From positions 1,736,001-1,800,000 of the forward strand of contig OY101116.1 in NCBI GenBank assembly GCA_956465555.1: 64,000 nucleotides of DNA. Reading direction: 5' to 3'. The stretch is from Nitzschia sp. pyKryTriq1 (Eukaryota; Bacillariophyta; Bacillariophyceae; Bacillariales; Bacillariaceae). This document shows, in pieces, positions 20,267 through 31,421 of this stretch. Position 1 is the stretch's first letter. Each line of letters opens with the position of its first letter. A program made the translations under genes and the position numbers. The notes below the pieces were generated by a model. That model was given only the letters and a program-made list of their open reading frames with translations. It did not search any database and had not been told where the DNA came from.

Positions 20267-22750
20267 CTACTTGTTAGCAGCAGGGCTGGGAAAAGGCAGC
20301 CGCGTGCCCTTGTCTGGGCCATTGCTCACAAACACAAGAGGCTTGTACTCTTCGTCCTTCTCCATCAAGGCTGAGTTCTCAAAACGCTTCAACATGGCAG
20401 CCTTTCCTTGAATTCTCGCATACGTTATGTCACAAATCTTGTCGCTGTTAAAAGTTCTCCAGTGTTTGCCGAAGTATCGGCGATGGAACGCTAGAATATC
20501 TCGGTTGTCGACAAAGTTGATAAAGGCGTACCCTCGATTACATCGGTTCTTGAAATCGATGGGCAGATAAAAGAAGTCGATAATCCCAGGACCGTGACCA
20601 TGTTCGGTGAATTCGTTCAACAACATCTGCTGGGTGTACTTGTTGGGGATATTTCGTACCATCAGAGACGTTCTCGAGTCCCGTCCATTCTCTACGGCAT
20701 CAAGATCCAACACCAGGTGCTGGTTATCAACTCCGCCTCCGCCCGCAGAAGAAGCCGAGCTTGGCCCCCCAGGCGCACTCATTCGGTGGGAATGGCTCCC
20801 CACTGAGCCTCCACCACTGTAATACGGCAGGCTCTGTGTGCCACTCGGATAGTGCCCCGACTGATGGCTGCTCGCATATGAAGACTGCGACGCCACCGAG
20901 CCAGTGCTCGAGAAATGGTGCGTCTGTGGTTGCCAATATTGATGCTGATTCGATGCATTCACATGCGTCACGTACGCCCCATGACCTTGTACGCCTCGTT
21001 CACCATATTGGGGTGGACCCCCTTGATATCCTGAATTGTTGACCACCACATAGGTGTACCGTCCATCTGGACCAAGCACTAGCTGAGGAGTAGGTTCTCT
21101 GCCTTGGTGGGATCCGTGGCCTGCGACATCATAGCGCGGTGCGTCGGCTCCGCGTGGTGGTGTGTTCCTACCGTAGCGTTCCGCAGGACCTGGCGATTGT
21201 CTCGGGCTAGTACCACCGCCCACACCATGACGCCATCGCCCAATAAGTGCCAGCAATTCCCGTCCACGCTTGCGGTCAGACGGATTTCGGGCTCCGACCT
21301 CTACACTGACATTTGGGCCGAACTGCTGTGTACTCTCCAACTCCAGGACAGCTTGTCTGGAATCTTGGACGTCGTGGTATTCCACGACGAACGAATTCCC
21401 CCCATAGTTTCCTCCCATGCTTTTGAGAGACCGCACAGCTCCGTATGAAGATAACATAGATGCCAGATTCTCAATGCTCATTGCTGGTGGGACATCCATG
21501 AGGACAACCAAGCTCTCGTCGTTTTGCGAGGAAGAGTTCAAGGGAACGCAAAATTGAACCAGCACTCGCTCGGTTGATGGGCCCAGCTTTTGTAGGCGCG
21601 ACTGTAGTTCCATAGCTGCGTATTGAGCACACCGCATGTCATAGTAGCTGACAAAAAATACCCCTCGCTCCGCAAAGTCGGACCTGAAAGTTTCAATTGG
21701 ACCATAGGCCTCGCAAATAGATCTCACATCACTGGCAGATAATGATCCTGCTCGCATAATGGCCAAAGACCTGCTTGCATCATGGTGTCTCACATCCCAG
21801 CAAAACGGGCGAAGCTGATCCTCGGCATCCGCCTGTAGGTCCATCATCGATATTTCACCGCCTCTAGATCCGGCAGACTGGCTGGAACTGGGTTGCGGAT
21901 CTCGATCTGACCAGAGTCTTTGCATCTCGCGCTGAAGCCCGTAGGTTCCATCGTTGTTCCGTGCTTGAGATCCACGCCCATAAGTATCGGGTTCTACCAC
22001 AGTGGTTCCCAAGTCCTTTGTGGTGGGTAATCTCGCATTGTCATACGAGGAAGGGGGTTGATAATGGTTGAAACCGCCGGCACCGACCTGCCCAGCCGAA
22101 TCGGCTGAGAAAGCCGACGAAAGGCCGACACTATGATCGACTTTGCTTCCTTCGCGTTCCTTGGAGTAGTTTGGGAAAAATTCCGTAGGAGTGCCGGTTG
22201 GTCTTTTCGGTGCCCCGCCGCGATCGCGCGAGTCAAAAGAGGCAAAAAGAGACCCCGCTTCGGGTCCTTTGTGACTACCGAAGGTGTCTCTGGATTGTCC
22301 TGCACCGAGAAGTCGAGACGCAGCGTGTCGGGAATGCCGAGCATAGCTGATGTCTTCCTTTGCATTCAATAAGAAATTATCAGTCAGCATCGCCTTCGTG
22401 TGTTCTCCATTGGTTGCAGCCTCCATCGACTCTGCGAGTCCACTACCCAGAGCAGCGGCCAAGTTGGTGAAACTTGAAGACCTGGCGTGCTCACCACGAC
22501 CACCGGCATTGTGGTCAACCCACAACGCTTCAGGGTTGGTTTCCAAGCGCGCCTTGTCAGGGTTGAAGCCCGGTGGTGGCGGGGCTGAGAGGGCTCCGAC
22601 TGCTCTCAATGCTTCCCCTTCGGCTCGAGGATTGTAACCACCAGCGGACCTAGCAGTTGAAAATCCCGAATCTCCTGGAGCTCTGTTAGAGGATGATTGG
22701 CCAGGAGCAGGGCCCCAACCACCATCTTGAACCTTAATATCACTAGACAT
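20267..22750 (-). CDS. Mei2-like RNA-binding protein
   Basis: A single exon of 827 residues from ATG 22750. Three RNA-recognition motifs are visible: RRM1 about 325-395 (SRSLAIMRAGSLSASDV, FFVSYYDMRCA), RRM2 about 410-485 (SLVVLMDVPPAMSIENL) and the Mei2-type RRM3 about 685-790 (TSLMVRNIPNKYTQQML, DFFYLPIDFKNRCNRGYAF, FHRRYFGKHW). The C-terminal RRM3 is the defining module of the Mei2 family, in which fission yeast Mei2 drives meiosis and plant AML proteins act in growth and meiosis. The N-terminal 320 residues and the segment between RRM2 and RRM3 are Gly/Ser/Gln-rich and disordered. Its role here is inferred only as post-transcriptional regulation. Confidence 0.9.
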   Translation of the reverse strand: MSSDIKVQDGGWGPAPGQSSSNRAPGDSGFSTARSAGGYNPRAEGEALRAVGALSAPPPPGFNPDKARLETNPEALWVDHNAGGRGEHARSSSFTNLAAALGSGLAESMEAATNGEHTKAMLTDNFLLNAKEDISYARHSRHAASRLLGAGQSRDTFGSHKGPEAGSLFASFDSRDRGGAPKRPTGTPTEFFPNYSKEREGSKVDHSVGLSSAFSADSAGQVGAGGFNHYQPPSSYDNARLPTTKDLGTTVVEPDTYGRGSQARNNDGTYGLQREMQRLWSDRDPQPSSSQSAGSRGGEISMMDLQADAEDQLRPFCWDVRHHDASRSLAIMRAGSLSASDVRSICEAYGPIETFRSDFAERGVFFVSYYDMRCAQYAAMELQSRLQKLGPSTERVLVQFCVPLNSSSQNDESLVVLMDVPPAMSIENLASMLSSYGAVRSLKSMGGNYGGNSFVVEYHDVQDSRQAVLELESTQQFGPNVSVEVGARNPSDRKRGRELLALIGRWRHGVGGGTSPRQSPGPAERYGRNTPPRGADAPRYDVAGHGSHQGREPTPQLVLGPDGRYTYVVVNNSGYQGGPPQYGERGVQGHGAYVTHVNASNQHQYWQPQTHHFSSTGSVASQSSYASSHQSGHYPSGTQSLPYYSGGGSVGSHSHRMSAPGGPSSASSAGGGGVDNQHLVLDLDAVENGRDSRTSLMVRNIPNKYTQQMLLNEFTEHGHGPGIIDFFYLPIDFKNRCNRGYAFINFVDNRDILAFHRRYFGKHWRTFNSDKICDITYARIQGKAAMLKRFENSALMEKDEEYKPLVFVSNGPDKGTRLPFPSPAANK

Positions 22751-24365
22751 TGTTGCCAGAATCAAACTACTGTTGTAAAATGTATAAGACCAGGCGCATC
22801 AGGGATCAAAATCGATGCGGCCTCTATGTGCTGTGTGGTGACTCCACTAGCTGCGGTTTGACGGATCTGCGAAGTGTCTCTAGTCTACAATTCACTCCTC
22901 TCGCCTCTCACCCGGCAAGTTCAGTCTATTTGGGGTGGCCTTCAGGTGTGGCTCCCGGAGGTGGTGGTGGCAAAACTATGTAAGCAATAGATGATGATTC
23001 GATGATGGAGTATGGAGTAGTGTCACTACGAATAACTTCAGTCTACTTGTACCGGTACCGGTACTGTACAAGTACGGCAGCGGTACAGTACAAGTACAGG
23101 TGCCTCGGGTCTGCCGTACAGGCATACAGTCTTTCGCTCTACACAGTACCTGGTACCGTACCTCGGGGTACACAGTACAGTACCGGTACCGAGTACAGGA
23201 CTGGTTCGGTACAGTACCGGTATGTACAGGTACAGTACTGTAGCAGCTCTCGGCTCTCTGCCGGCGGCGGCACTTTTCACCGTCTGTAGGGCGTACGCCG
23301 CGAGCACTTACAGTACAGTTCAGTACAGTAGGGCAAACGCATGGTGTCGATTTCGGTGAATTTGCATTATGTGCTGTTCTTTTTCGAGACTTTCTCGTAC
23401 CGGCACATACCATCACACAAAAATAATAATGATTCTGCTCGTACCGGTATGTACCGACCAGGTACCGGTACTTGTACATGCGTATGCGAGTACCACCAGG
23501 GTACACTCGTTCTGTAGATACGTCTTGCAGGCGGCGCAAAAGACAGTTTCGGAAGTTCATTCAAAAAACTCCGCAATTTCGAAATTTCAACAGAGAAACA
23601 TATTCATAATAGCCTTCAAGAAAATTCGAATTAAGCCCTACGGTTTTCGCGTTCCTACTAGGCTATTATTAGAATATTATCCGCTATTGTCTCCCGCGCA
23701 TGTTGTTTGTTAGATCTCTACTAGCTATGTAGTATTAGTTACTGTACTAGTAGTACCGAGGGCTAACGTACCGGTACGGCCAAGGTCTCCTTGCTTGTTA
23801 CGGCTGCTTGATGTTGTTCTCCATCATCATTCTCTCTTGGCATTTCGTGGCTGAGAATACTACTGTAGAAGCAACCTCCACGAGCTCGCCCGGTCAGAAA
23901 ATTGGAAAGGCATGGTTCGAGCATATGCTCCAGTAACTAGTCAGCAAATTTTCCAACTATTTCAGTCCTACGAGTCCTGTGGAAGAAGACTAGCAGGGAG
24001 TAAATAAGTCTATTTTTATACCGCTGTCACGCCACGCTATGCGATGGTTGACCCGCGGTCCGGGCTCCCGAAGGAGCGAGGTACCTTATCGTTATTTACT
24101 CACAATTTTTGTGGAAGAAGACTAGCAGAAGCGGTGAGCGGAGCGTGCCGCCGGTACGAGTACGGACACATCCACTGCACTCACACTGTTCCATCGCTAC
24201 CGGTAGGCGTTTGCCACAAGCACAGTATCATTGTCGTCGGTGCTATTTTTTGGTGAGATTTTACACTGGGCGACGACTCGTTTTACAATAGAACAATACC
24301 CGTGCATCACATACTCACTGTAGGAGTAAAGAAGAAGAGGTCTAGAAGACGCGCCATAATATAAT
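22751..24365. repeat. 1.6-kb divergent spacer with dense GTAC palindromes
   Basis: No gene is supported between the divergent Mei2-like and RPC6 genes. Two GTAC-palindrome clusters dominate: 23038-23240 and 23395-23515, with smaller ones at 23740-23780 and 24150-24165. Motifs include GTACCGGTACCGGTAC, GTACAGTACCGGTACC and CTGGTACC. Long open frames read through the clusters on both strands, but translate to repetitive Thr/Tyr/Val/Pro strings and are artefacts. Confidence 0.8.
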
Positions 24366-25349
24366 ATGTCAGGCAAGAAGCGGACAGCATCGGGGAATGC
24401 TTCGCAAAGAACCAGCAAGAAGATTAAAGTTGGATCTGTCCGAATCAAGGCTGACCCAGCGGGGGCTGTCGCGGACACTAGAAACGACAAGAGCAACAAT
24501 GAAAGGGTCAAGGAACGTTTCATCGCACTTCTTAGCGAACCCAAAAATAAAGCTGGGATTTCCAACAAAGATATTCAAGCAGAATTCAAAGATGGGCAGG
24601 AGAGAAATCATCTGGCCGAAGTTATTAATGACCTATCACGGGAATCAAGGCTGCACATGAGCACATCTGCAAATCTGGAGTTATTCTATACTCTCGTCGC
24701 TCAGGAGGTTGCTCAGAAATTCCAGGGCCTTGACGTATCCGCCAAGCTGGTACTGCAAGTTATCGAGAAGGCGCACAACAACGGTATTTGGACCAAAGAC
24801 ATACGACTTGCCACCAATATCCAACAACAAGCTCTTAATAAAATTTTCAAGCAGCTGGAGCAGCGTCGTTTGATCAAGCCGGTCAAGTCGGTCACGGCCA
24901 AAGCGAAGAAACTTTACATGCTGTACGAGTTGACACCGTCGAAAGAACTCACTGGTGGAGTTTGGTACAGCGGCCTTGAGTTTGACCATGAGTTCATATC
25001 CGAACTTCGAACATTCGTAGTACATTGTGTCCGACGATTGAATGGAGGCCAAGGCGTCACTTTGACCGACATTAAGAATAAGATGATTCAAGCGAATGTC
25101 AGCCGGGTAGAGCTGAGTCTGGACGAAGTGAAGCAGCTCGTACAAACCCTTGTTTTTGACCATCATATCGAAAAGATCGATGATGATGGTGATGATGGCG
25201 AAACGAAGTACGTCGCGGCGCGACGCATAACGACTATGTGTGATTTCAAATGGTGGGACGCTTTGTCGCCTGACTTCCATTTCCGGGCTATCAAGTTTGA
25301 AGACGGCGTGACTCTAGCTCCGCACGAACTCCATCATCATACGGCGTAA
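24366..25349 (+). CDS. RPC6: RNA polymerase III subunit RPC6 (RPC34)
   Basis: A single exon of 327 residues matching RPC6/RPC34, the winged-helix subunit of the RPC3-RPC6-RPC7 subcomplex, which contacts TFIIIB and opens the promoter. Residues 1-45 are a basic lead. Tandem winged helices follow: first about 50-115, second about 125-195 with the family block AHNNGIWTKDIRLATNIQQQALNKIFK, then KLYMLYEL...ELTGGVWYSGLEFDHEFI (about 200-220), third about 225-310. The usual human length is 316. ATG 24366 is the first in frame. The C-terminal iron-sulfur-associated extension seen in some RPC6 proteins is not obvious. Confidence 0.92.
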   Translation: MSGKKRTASGNASQRTSKKIKVGSVRIKADPAGAVADTRNDKSNNERVKERFIALLSEPKNKAGISNKDIQAEFKDGQERNHLAEVINDLSRESRLHMSTSANLELFYTLVAQEVAQKFQGLDVSAKLVLQVIEKAHNNGIWTKDIRLATNIQQQALNKIFKQLEQRRLIKPVKSVTAKAKKLYMLYELTPSKELTGGVWYSGLEFDHEFISELRTFVVHCVRRLNGGQGVTLTDIKNKMIQANVSRVELSLDEVKQLVQTLVFDHHIEKIDDDGDDGETKYVAARRITTMCDFKWWDALSPDFHFRAIKFEDGVTLAPHELHHHTA

Positions 25350-25493
25350 TGCTTTTAAAGTTATAATTAGCATCGACCTGATATACAGTCTAGACAACCA
25401 TAATATTCTGTCATCGTCTGAAGTGTAGACTGGTCTACAAGCCTCCGAAACTGAGTGAAAAGTGATTCTTTGAGTACGTAGTTCATGCACTTT

Positions 25494-26429
25494 CTACCTA
25501 GCGGAATCGCCTTCGAACACCCTTTGGAGTTCATCCCCAACGGGCTCTTCCAATATTGGATCAAATGGACCAGAGCCACGTTCTGACGACGACGGTACCA
25601 GCACGCTGCACGAAGCACTTCGGCGCCGTCGATGGACAATAGGCTGCCCTTCCAACTCCTCCCGGTTGGTTTGTAGGGGGTCGTTACAGTCTTCCTCCAA
25701 GTCCTGTGGAGTCCTCCGGATATCGAGGCTCTCTGAGCGAGGACGATGCCTGACACCAGCACTGAACTTCAGGTTTGGCATATCTTCAGCCGACTTGATG
25801 TGGAACGAAACATTCATGCTTTGCTTCGTCGCACGGTTCGAGAAAGAAAACTTTGATGGCGGCGGTCCCATTACGCTTACCCGGGCACAGTTCGGACTTG
25901 TAGAGCGGCTTCGATCGGGTGTCCCCTTCGCGTGCCTTGCTACTAGTGAGCAAACTAGGCAGATGTGCTGAGGCTCATTGGATCGATTTGCCACCTGACG
26001 TGAGCGAATGTCACGGCAGCGACGATAATGGCTAAGAAGCTTTCGAGAATCTGCGCATCCCTTGTGATTCGATGGACAGGGCTCCAGGCTCGAGAAACTT
26101 GTGCAAGTCTTCAAGTGAAGATAAATAAGCTTGGCTTCGGCGCACCCTGGATGGGAACATCGATGCACACCAAGTTTACAGTTCTGTTGAGGGGAGCGCA
26201 ATGAAACGTTAGTTTCGGTTTCCAGCAGGCATCAATTTGTCGTATGAACTCGTCATGGGAGACTTACCTTTGCATGGAGAAGAGTAAATAAGGAAGTTGC
26301 GGCTTTCTTGGACTTCGTCACAAGGGCGCTCACATGTTTTCCATCTGTTGCCATTTCTGGGTCTTGGGGTTCTTGCGCACACGGCCCATTGGTGTATTGT
26401 ATCGGTCCATCGCTATCTTTTACTTTCAT
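25494..26429 (-). CDS. TAZ-type zinc-finger protein
   Basis: Exons 26429-26268 and 26183-25494 (GTAAGT...CAACAG, phase 0) give 283 residues. The spliced N-terminal half holds a TAZ zinc finger, the protein-protein module of CBP/p300 coactivators: LFTLLHAKNCKLGVHRC, HPGCAEAKLIYLHLKTC, GCADSRKLLSHYRRCRD and CLVC supply repeated HCCC zinc sites at about residues 45-130. The intron lies inside the domain, and only the spliced form restores the first His-Cys pair. The C-terminal 150 residues are Ser/Arg-rich and low complexity. There is no bromodomain or acetyltransferase domain, so it is a stand-alone TAZ protein, probably a transcription adaptor. The first codon of the longer frame is GTG; ATG 26429 is used. 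Confidence 0.8.
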
Positions 26430-28017
26430 TCTTTTCACGGGACCGTCGGTTGGGCGATCTTAGTGAAAGTGAATGAGATGTTGTCTTTATGGCGTCATTG
26501 CAAAAGCAAAAACAGAATTTGGTGGGTGTGATAATACCGGTATGCTGAAGACTGAGGAACACAACACACAAGGTGCGTTCACGGAAATGACATGATTTCG
26601 TGGGCGGTGGCTATTTTCTGTGGAGACGAGCGATATCCCAACCGGTAAAGAAATTTTTTTGATTCAGTGGCCACGGAGCGATAAGTAATTGGTATGACGA
26701 CAAAAAATGGTTTTGTGACGAGTGACGATTACTTAGAGCAAAAGCATTCTTTGGTTGGCCAGTGTGACTTCAACAAAGAACAGCCATCATCATCTCTACC
26801 TGTACCGTACCTGGTACCATGTACCAGGTACAATTACCGGCACTGTACGAGTACTGTACAAGTACTGGTTCTCGCCGTACCGGCCACTATCTCTCTACCG
26901 CAACCGGTAGAGGACAGACAGAGACCCGGAGGGAAGCAAAAGAGATCGTAGCTACTTTACTGAAATGTACGTGAAGTATTTGGTACGTAAACTTCGTACG
27001 AAGAGAACCCGCATGCACGCGCGCACTTGGAATTATTGGAAAACACCGTACCAGGTACCTGTACGGTACGGTACGAGTACTGGTACATTAACGGTACTCG
27101 TTCGTAAAAAATTACGTACTGGTGAGTTGAATTGACGTCATCCATTCATTCGTTGAGATGAGAGATTTGAGCGAGATGAGGACAGAGGAAGCAAGGAGGA
27201 AGGAACGAAGAGAGAAGAGAGGCTAGTAGAGGAGAAATTTCGAAATTTTAATCCGATTATTCAATCGAAGTTCCTTCGACGTCGACGACTGACTCATAAC
27301 CCGAGGTGTCAACATCTCCCAATCAAGACTCCTCATCAAGACACGACACTCCGAAAACCAAAACAAATCGCGTCCCAATCTGAAATCATCATCAAACAGC
27401 GAAATTTTGCCTTTCAGCATTTTTTCGCAGTGATAGTGCCTCTTTCTTCAAGATGTGAGTATTGTTTGATGCATTGATGTTGTTTTGGTCTTGGGATTTG
27501 GAGCAAAACTTCACTTGAGCCGATCGGGGATCGCCATGGTCGGCGGTCGGTGCGCTGATGAATTTGTCGAACTTTCATTTTGGGGTTCCCCTCTGGCGGG
27601 TATATTCAATTTTATTCGTGAATGATAAAAATACATGTTCGCCACGGGAATGCACGCGAAAGACTTGTGGGGTGGGTGTCAACTTGCGACTTTTTCATGC
27701 CTTTCTCGCTTCACTGCTTTCAGCACGCTTTTCACGTGATACGCGATAGTCTCTTGGAGTTCCTTTCATCGTTCATGTTGTCCAAGCCGCAGGGTCAAGC
27801 CGCCCATAGTACAAAGAGCAATACCCGACCCGACCAGTATTTATTGACATCCTTACGTCTTTGACAAACCACTCACCCCCGCATACCCTTACCTCAACAA
27901 CTAATAGTCACGCAAGTTGTGACAATCTACTAGGCAACAGCAGTAGCGCCCAAAGCATTTCTTGACAGAGACTCACAGTGGACTTCTCGAAACACCCATC
28001 AACTCCCTTGGTTTCAT
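26430..28017. other. 1.6-kb divergent spacer with two GTAC clusters
   Basis: No coding gene is supported. GTAC clusters lie at 26797-26895 (CCTGGTACC, GTACGAGTAC) and 27040-27115 (GTACCAGGTACC, GTACGGTACGGTAC). A purine-rich GAGG/GAAG tract covers 27165-27235. At 27456 a GTGAGTATT matches a splice donor and CTCACAG near 27967-27975 an acceptor, so the homeodomain gene downstream may have a 5'-UTR intron; this is a weak inference. Confidence 0.5.
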
Positions 28018-29973
28018 ATGTTGACAGTGCAGCCAACCTGCCACTCCCATAGCACACGCTCGTTGAATAGATTTGCGCCAATGGCCGACATTGATCTCCA
28101 CGACCACGACCACGATGATGGCTCCGACGAGGACGACGGAAAGGGCGGCTCGAGAAACAAGAGTCGACGCGAACTCCCCTCCGGCGCTGTAGCTACGCTG
28201 AAGGCTTGGCTCCTCTCACCGGAGCACTTTACTCATCCTTACCCCACCCCGCAAGATCAAGTGATGCTCATGCAGAAGACTGGAATCGACAAGAAGCAGC
28301 TGAAAAACTGGTTTACGAACGCAAGACGAAGAATATGGAAACCCATGTTGAAGAAGCAGCTGGAGCAGGGCAAGTTAGCTTCAACTGGCCCAGGTGGGGG
28401 CGTGGCTGTTCCAGGAGTAGTACCGGGACTGATGATGGCCCCGGGGATGGATGGACAAGTTCAGTACCAACAAGCATCGGATATGCAGCAACAGGTATGA
28501 TAGGTGGAGGGGTGCAGTAGCTTGGCGGACTTGTTTGTTGGTTCGTTCATTTTCTAACACTTTCTTTCTGGTGATTAGATGCAAGTGGATCAGTACGGTA
28601 ATCCGATCTACGTGCAGCCAGCTCCAATGGCTCACGCACCTCAGGCACCCCAGTATTATGATCTAAACGCGGCGGCCCCGGGACCCATGCCTATGACCAA
28701 TTCGATCGGCTCACTGGCACAGTTGGGCCACTCCGGGTCCGGAATCCATTTGAGTAAGACGGATAGCCATGCCGTTTTGATGGAACTGTTTGCCCGGGAT
28801 CAAGACCTTGTCAGGCAAGCTACCGAGTCTGCGGGGCTCAAGAAACCCCAAGACTTACAAAGCGGCTCGGCTTCGGCGGGTCAGAGTTACGCGGAGTCTT
28901 CCGGACAACCTCAGATGGTATCAAGCCAACACCCAATCAATGCATCAAAGCAACGCCTTGCTAATGTTCCTACCTTGAACTCGTGGCCACACTTCTCGAG
29001 CGTCTCTTCGTTGAACAATCTTGGAACGATGCCAGGTGTAAAGAGCATCACAAGTCTAAGCGGGGCGGACTTGGTAAAGCAAGGGGCGGTGAACTCGTTT
29101 TCTAACCTCGCCCAAGTCAAGAGCCTAGAGTCCATGGGGAAAAACGATTCGTACGCCTTTCTTGAGGTTTTCTTTGGTGACCGAAGTTCCAGCAACTTGA
29201 ATCAGATGGGCTCGAAGGACAGTCAACGAGGCATGAAGCGGGAGCGGGAGGAAGACAACGACGTTGGGTTGATGTTGGACGATGAATCTCCCTCTGCATC
29301 CAATCTAAAAAAAGACTCATCAGATGGGCCGCACCATTCTTCTGAAATGAGTGCCTCCTTGTTCGGCTCCGAAAACGATAGTTCCGATACGTTGAAGCAA
29401 GCATTTGATGCTGCGGTCGCTGCTCGTGGGCTGATGTCTGTTAGTCGTAGCAGCGAGAAGTTGACGGATCTGGCTTTGCCTGCCAAGATTCAGCGCACCC
29501 TTTCACAAGAATTTATGCGTCAGCAGCAACAACCTCAGCAATCGGAGCAGCAATACACACCATACCAATACAGTGCTACACCTGCTGCCCCAGAACAGAG
29601 TAGCGGATCTCCGAAGAGTCAGCAATACCCAGGCCAACATCCCGGACAGCACCAGACACAATCTGGCCAATCTGGGCACGGGAGATCGTCGTATTCTTCG
29701 GGTAACGGTGATTCGAATAATTCTGTGGAGGTTCCATCTGCCACAAAGTGCGCCATCTGTAACCAAACCAATGTTGATACCCAACTTCGCCCTTGCGGCC
29801 ATATGTTCCATGAGCGTTGCTTGAAACCAAGCCTTCAGGCACCAATGGGACCTCCCAAGTGCCCCGTCGATCACGTTCCGATGCAGTCGGCTCTATTGGC
29901 TGTTCCAACAGACGAGGTGAGAGTTCCTGAACATCCGATGAAGCAGTCCATGGGTCGCATTTCTCTTCGATAA
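28018..29973 (+). CDS. TALE homeodomain protein with C-terminal RING-like finger
   Basis: Exons 28018-28494 and 28579-29973 (GTATGA...GATTAG, phase 0) give 623 residues; ATG 28081 is an alternative start (602). Residues about 48-110 form a TALE/KN-type homeodomain: the PYP three-residue loop extension in FTHPYPTPQDQ and the recognition helix KNWFTNARRRIWKPMLKK. Residues about 160-545 are Ser/Gln/Asn-rich and disordered, with two related short motifs (TDSHAVLMELF and NDSYAFLEVFF) and an acidic/basic stretch near 375. Residues about 550-592 form a C3HC4-like zinc finger: CAIC, CGHMFHERC, then KCPVDH, where the last Cys of a standard RING is Asp or His. A sequence-specific DNA-binding regulator with possible ubiquitin ligase function is inferred. 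Confidence 0.85.
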
Positions 29974-30276
29974 GTCTCACTTGAGATGCTTATCATTCCA
30001 GAATGCCAGACCCGTTCAGCCCCAGGCGCCGTCCTGGAGCGCTGCTCCTGTGGGTGCTAGCCGCTAGGGGAACAAATTATTGTCGACTAACTCATTTGAT
30101 AAGTGTGTTTCGTCCTGTCGCTTACATGTTATTTGCTAATAGACACCCGCTATGAGCTCGCTAAAACTTAACCTGTAAAATATCAAATATTATTATTATC
30201 AAACAACTAATATTATTATTATTATCAAACAACTAGACTATGGTACTCCTAGCAGTAGAGATATAGGAATACACTC
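29974..30276. other. 303-bp convergent 3' spacer
   Basis: No gene. It contains an AT-rich duplicated TATTATTATTATCAAACAAC motif at about 30187-30235 between two converging genes, probably 3' UTR sequence. Confidence 0.5.
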
Positions 30277-31421
30277 CTAATAACCCTTCTTCTGGAAGAA
30301 AGATGTGATAAGCCCTTTCTTCTTCTGTGAATCAGGTTGACTCTGCTTTGCTTTCTTGGAGGGGGTCGAAATAGTAGATGATTCTAGACTTGAACTTGGC
30401 GAGAAAACTCTTTTTGAAGGTGATGACGATTGGTCGGACTTTCTTGCGTGTGTGGCAGGGCTTGATGCGTTGTCCTTTTTCGCGAAGAAGGCGGATACTG
30501 AATTAGGGCCTTTCTTTGGTTCGATTGCCTCTTTGCCTCGGAATTTTACGGAGCTCATTTCTGTGGTGACCATATGCCATGCGAAACCCTCGTTGTTACT
30601 TTTTGCTGCTGAATCTATCTCCGTGTGCACTTTGGGGGAGGGATTCTGCAACCATTTCTTGGCCAGCTCCAAGTCCCAAATGCAAACCGGCATTCTGTCA
30701 TGTAGCCATTCTATTTGCTTGCACGCTTCGGTCGTGAGTATAGTAAAGGTGTCCAAAAAGGGTTCGTCTGGTAGACCGGTGGCTACCCTCGTCCAAAGCC
30801 CTGCCATTAGCAAATAGGGCAAAGATTCGTTCTGTTTTCTAGAAACGAAATAAGGTTGCTTCTTCCCCTTGCCACCCGCCAGTGGGGACGCCTTCCATTC
30901 GAAGTAGCCGTCTAAAGCAACCACGCATGATCGTCCTTGATGTGCAAGACGGGAAAAGGTTGGTTTCGTGAAAAGAGTATCGCTTCTTGCGTTGAACATT
31001 AAGCCAGCAAAGTGCATTCCCATCCTAGCTTTGCTATCAGATGGAAGAGGGTGCTGAGGATTCCCTCCTTTGGTCACCAGCCCCCATCTTCAACAATTGC
31101 AAAGTGTCACGAGGAAAATACAGGGGTGAGGAGCGAAACCTGTGCTATTGATACTGAAGGGTAGAGCCTTACATACACTTTGCGGTCCATCTTGAGTTCG
31201 CCATTTTCCATCCAAATTACTGCGGCGTCCATGCCAGGGCTCATGTTGTAGTTGTCTCGGTCTCCGTTGCCAAGTTCGCCTGATTTGCTTGAAAAATCAT
31301 CCACGCTGTCTGAATTGCGGCCGTGGGCAGAAATATCGCTTGCTTTACTTGCTCTCGAAACCCCGAACGAAGAAGCTGCGACGTGAGTTGCATTCGTAGT
31401 CTGTGCAAACCTCCCACACAT
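30277..31421 (-). CDS. HMCES/YedK-like SRAP protein (abasic-site crosslink sensor)
   Basis: Exons 31421-31177 and 31087-30277 (GTATGT...TTGAAG, phase 2) give 351 residues. SRAP proteins form a covalent bond between Cys2 and abasic sites in single-stranded DNA. Visible catalytic elements are MCGRF at the very N-terminus (Cys2), Asn in FNARSDT, Glu in LDGYFEWK and His in WLHDRMPVC. ATG 31421 is fixed by the need for Cys2. An 85-residue C-terminal extension contains two PIP-box-like motifs, NSVSAFFAKK and GLITSFFQKK, close to but not perfect QXX[IVL]XXFF PCNA-binding sites. A Ser-rich insert lies at about residues 27-60. The spliced join gives the family WGLV motif. Confidence 0.9.

Noticed and set aside
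22976-23560. Minus-strand 194-residue open frame
   Set aside because: It runs through the GTAC-palindrome clusters and translates to Tyr/Val/Pro/Thr-rich repetitive sequence without any domain.
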